Part shown: positions 62,437 through 64,000 of the stretch, in pieces
Numbering within the stretch: the first letter of the stretch is position 1
How the letters are laid out: the number at the start of each line of letters is the position of its first letter
Assembly (NCBI RefSeq): GCF_003725795.1
Contig: NZ_RBEE01000002.1
Span: 186,001-250,000, forward strand
Direction of reading: 5' to 3'
From: Pedobacter jejuensis
Lineage (GTDB): Bacteria > Bacteroidota > Bacteroidia > Sphingobacteriales > Sphingobacteriaceae
DNA: 64,000 nt
Made by a program: the position numbers and the translations under genes
Notes under the pieces: model-generated
Told to the model about the DNA's origin: nothing
The model's input: the letters and a program-made list of their open reading frames with translations, nothing else
The model's database searches: none

Positions 62437-64000
62437 TCAGGATTTATTTTTTATAAGAAAGTGATAGTTCCCTGATTTGGCTTCAAAAACCAAATTATCA
62501 CCTTCTGATTTTATAAATTTTAATCCTTTAGCAGTGTTTACAGGCAAGCCGCCTTCAGTTAATAAATTAACATCGGTACAAGGAATGTAAATTGTGGCAC
62601 TTGTATTAACAGGGATTTTAACATCGAGATTTATACCACCTGCATTGCGTTTCCAGCTGCAATTGATATCTCCGCTGATGGATTTGAATTCGCCGTTAAC
62701 CCAATTAAGTTCATTTAACAAGGCTGGTTTAATCTGTATTTTTCTAAATCCTGGTCCGGTTTCATCTGGACTAATACCCACTAAATCGTTAAAAAACCAT
62801 TCATTAATTTGGCCAGACATGAAATGATTTTGTGAGCCAAAATCGCCCACACCAGCATCCCATTTTTCGGTTAAGCTTGTTGCACCTTTTTTAATTTGGT
62901 AGCCATAACCAGGTTTATCAGATTGGTTGTTCATATCATAAACGACATCCGAACGACCACCATCTGCCAAAGCCCGCAATAAAAAGCGATAACCAATCTC
63001 ACCAGAATTAAAACTGTTATTGTTTTTACGAATAGAATCTACCAAAGAATTAAAAAGTTTGCTACGATTTTCAGGTTCGACAATATTTAAAAATAAAGGC
63101 ATAGCCGATGTTGTGTTAGACCCGGTAGCATACAAGCCAGTTTCTTTATTAAAAAATTTGTCGTTAAAAGATTTTCGGATTTGCTCGCTCGATTTCTTAA
63201 AATCAGTAGCATCTTCTTCTTTACCCAATTGTTTAGCAATATTGTACATAATTAGGTTATCATAATAATATATTGCCGTACCGGTAAAAGGTTCTGGCGT
63301 AAGTTGAGAACCCCAAGCAGGTTTTGGTCCGATATCATACCAATCGCCTAAACCAGTTGTGATGATATTATTTTTTGCTGTTGATGCTAAAAAGTTTACA
63401 TAGCCTTTCATTCTATCGTAATAGCGCTCAAGCAGCGAAATATCTCCAGAAAATAAATATTGCTGCCATGGAACAATGATAAATGAGCTTCCCCATTCTG
63501 TTGAATTGCGAAAGCCATTGCTTAATTCAGAAGAACCTGCAATAAAATATTCAGGAGCAATGTTAGGTACAAAACCATTTTGTTCTTGTGCATCGGCCAT
63601 ATCGCTCATGGTTTTTCTAAAAAGTGGCGACATATCAAAATTGTATCTTAACGATGGTCCGTTTAAATGATTTTCTTCTAACCAGCCCATTTTTTCGCGG
63701 TGCGGGCAATCTGTCATCAGGCTTTGCATATTGCTTCTTTGTGCCCACCTAACCAAATCATATATTTGGTTAAATAACTGATTAGAAGTTGCAAAACTAC
63801 CAGTTGGTGTAGATGATGAATGAACAATTAAATCTTCCAGTTCGATTACGGCAGGCAACTTAGTGCCTTTATTTGCAGGAAATAATTCAACCTGTACATA
63901 TCTTGCTCCCTGATAAAAGAACTTTGGTTTCCATGATTCTTGTTTGCCACCTTTAAGTGTGTATTGCCACCAAGCCGGTCGGACACCATCTTGAGTAGCT
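62437..64000 (-). CDS. GH78 alpha-L-rhamnosidase, N-terminus outside the window
   Basis: The frame is open to the right edge, giving 520 visible residues; the start is beyond 64000. The catalytic segment shows TDCPHREKMGWLEENHL and the six-hairpin domain up to the C-terminal beta-sandwich (YHFLIKNKS end). It is a paralogue of the other GH78 in the locus (shared CPHREK-GWLEE, and similar GDWYDIGPK and GYGYQI phrases), but clearly diverged. The two may act on different rhamnose linkages. An internal Met at 63858 is not the real start, because homology continues before it. Confidence 0.92.
   Translation of the reverse strand, partial: ATQDGVRPAWWQYTLKGGKQESWKPKFFYQGARYVQVELFPANKGTKLPAVIELEDLIVHSSSTPTGSFATSNQLFNQIYDLVRWAQRSNMQSLMTDCPHREKMGWLEENHLNGPSLRYNFDMSPLFRKTMSDMADAQEQNGFVPNIAPEYFIAGSSELSNGFRNSTEWGSSFIIVPWQQYLFSGDISLLERYYDRMKGYVNFLASTAKNNIITTGLGDWYDIGPKPAWGSQLTPEPFTGTAIYYYDNLIMYNIAKQLGKEEDATDFKKSSEQIRKSFNDKFFNKETGLYATGSNTTSAMPLFLNIVEPENRSKLFNSLVDSIRKNNNSFNSGEIGYRFLLRALADGGRSDVVYDMNNQSDKPGYGYQIKKGATSLTEKWDAGVGDFGSQNHFMSGQINEWFFNDLVGISPDETGPGFRKIQIKPALLNELNWVNGEFKSISGDINCSWKRNAGGINLDVKIPVNTSATIYIPCTDVNLLTEGGLPVNTAKGLKFIKSEGDNLVFEAKSGNYHFLIKNKS

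Noticed and set aside
41338..64000. Xyloglucan as the PUL substrate, because of GH31, GH95 and GH29
   Set aside because: No GH5, GH9, GH74 or other endo-glucanase and no beta-galactosidase is seen, and three rhamnosidases would have no role.
47522..64000. Many open frames on the plus strand across the PUL
   Set aside because: They are shadows of long minus-strand genes with strong family matches; none has its own motifs or initiation site.

Overview
The window looks like a chromosomal segment from a member of the Bacteroidota, most probably a Sphingobacteriaceae bacterium of the Pedobacter type. The pointers are AT-rich DNA, a SusC/SusD polysaccharide utilization locus (PUL), a type IX secretion sorting domain, family-typical DUF2851, DUF4254 and DUF4290 genes, a Rho factor with a long insertion, and TAnnTTTG-like -7 boxes. 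No phage, integrase, transposase, rRNA operon or CRISPR array was seen.

Positions 1-41200 are mostly core and housekeeping genes on both strands. They include a partial GH25 muramidase, an MFS exporter, a GH43 enzyme, and an HxlR regulator divergent from an isochorismatase-fold hydrolase and a pirin. Next come an M20 dipeptidase, a T9SS-sorted SGNH hydrolase, UvrD/PcrA, Smc, an orphan antitoxin beside a truncated PIN toxin, an M28 peptidase and a BlaI/BlaR1-type pair with three operator-like dyads. tRNA-Leu(GAG), LolA, FtsK, an ankyrin protein, PyrF, Rho, PssA, FolK, SppA, a PolX homologue, a DUF4254-GT9-SixA cluster, DUF4290 and MurA follow. Between these genes lie several dispersed repeat families. 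One, with the core ACCACAGATgAACACAGAT, brackets a small GxxExxY (PD-(D/E)XK-like) gene in inverted orientation. At two loci the repeats carry partial copies of the neighbouring gene's 5' end.

Positions 41338-64000 are one PUL on the minus strand that runs off the right edge. In transcription order it is GH78 (partial), an L-fucose/L-arabinose isomerase-family protein, an AraC regulator, then GH106, GH31, SusC, SusD, GH95, GH29, GH78 and GH29. The enzymes point to a glycan rich in terminal L-rhamnose and L-fucose or L-galactose plus an alpha-linked D-sugar. SusCD would import oligosaccharides, the periplasmic exo-glycosidases would trim them, and the isomerase would pass a released sugar into metabolism. 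No endo-acting hydrolase, polysaccharide lyase or sulfatase is present in the part that is visible.

The most notable observations are the GxxExxY/inverted-repeat unit with captured gene starts, a PolX whose three polymerase carboxylates are all replaced while the PHP nuclease site is intact, MurA with Asp in place of the fosfomycin-target Cys, a GH95 with the Thr that suggests L-galactosidase specificity, a decayed toxin next to an intact antitoxin, and an attenuator-like RNA upstream of the ankyrin gene. All calls rest on reading the sequence and on family knowledge; no database search was run.
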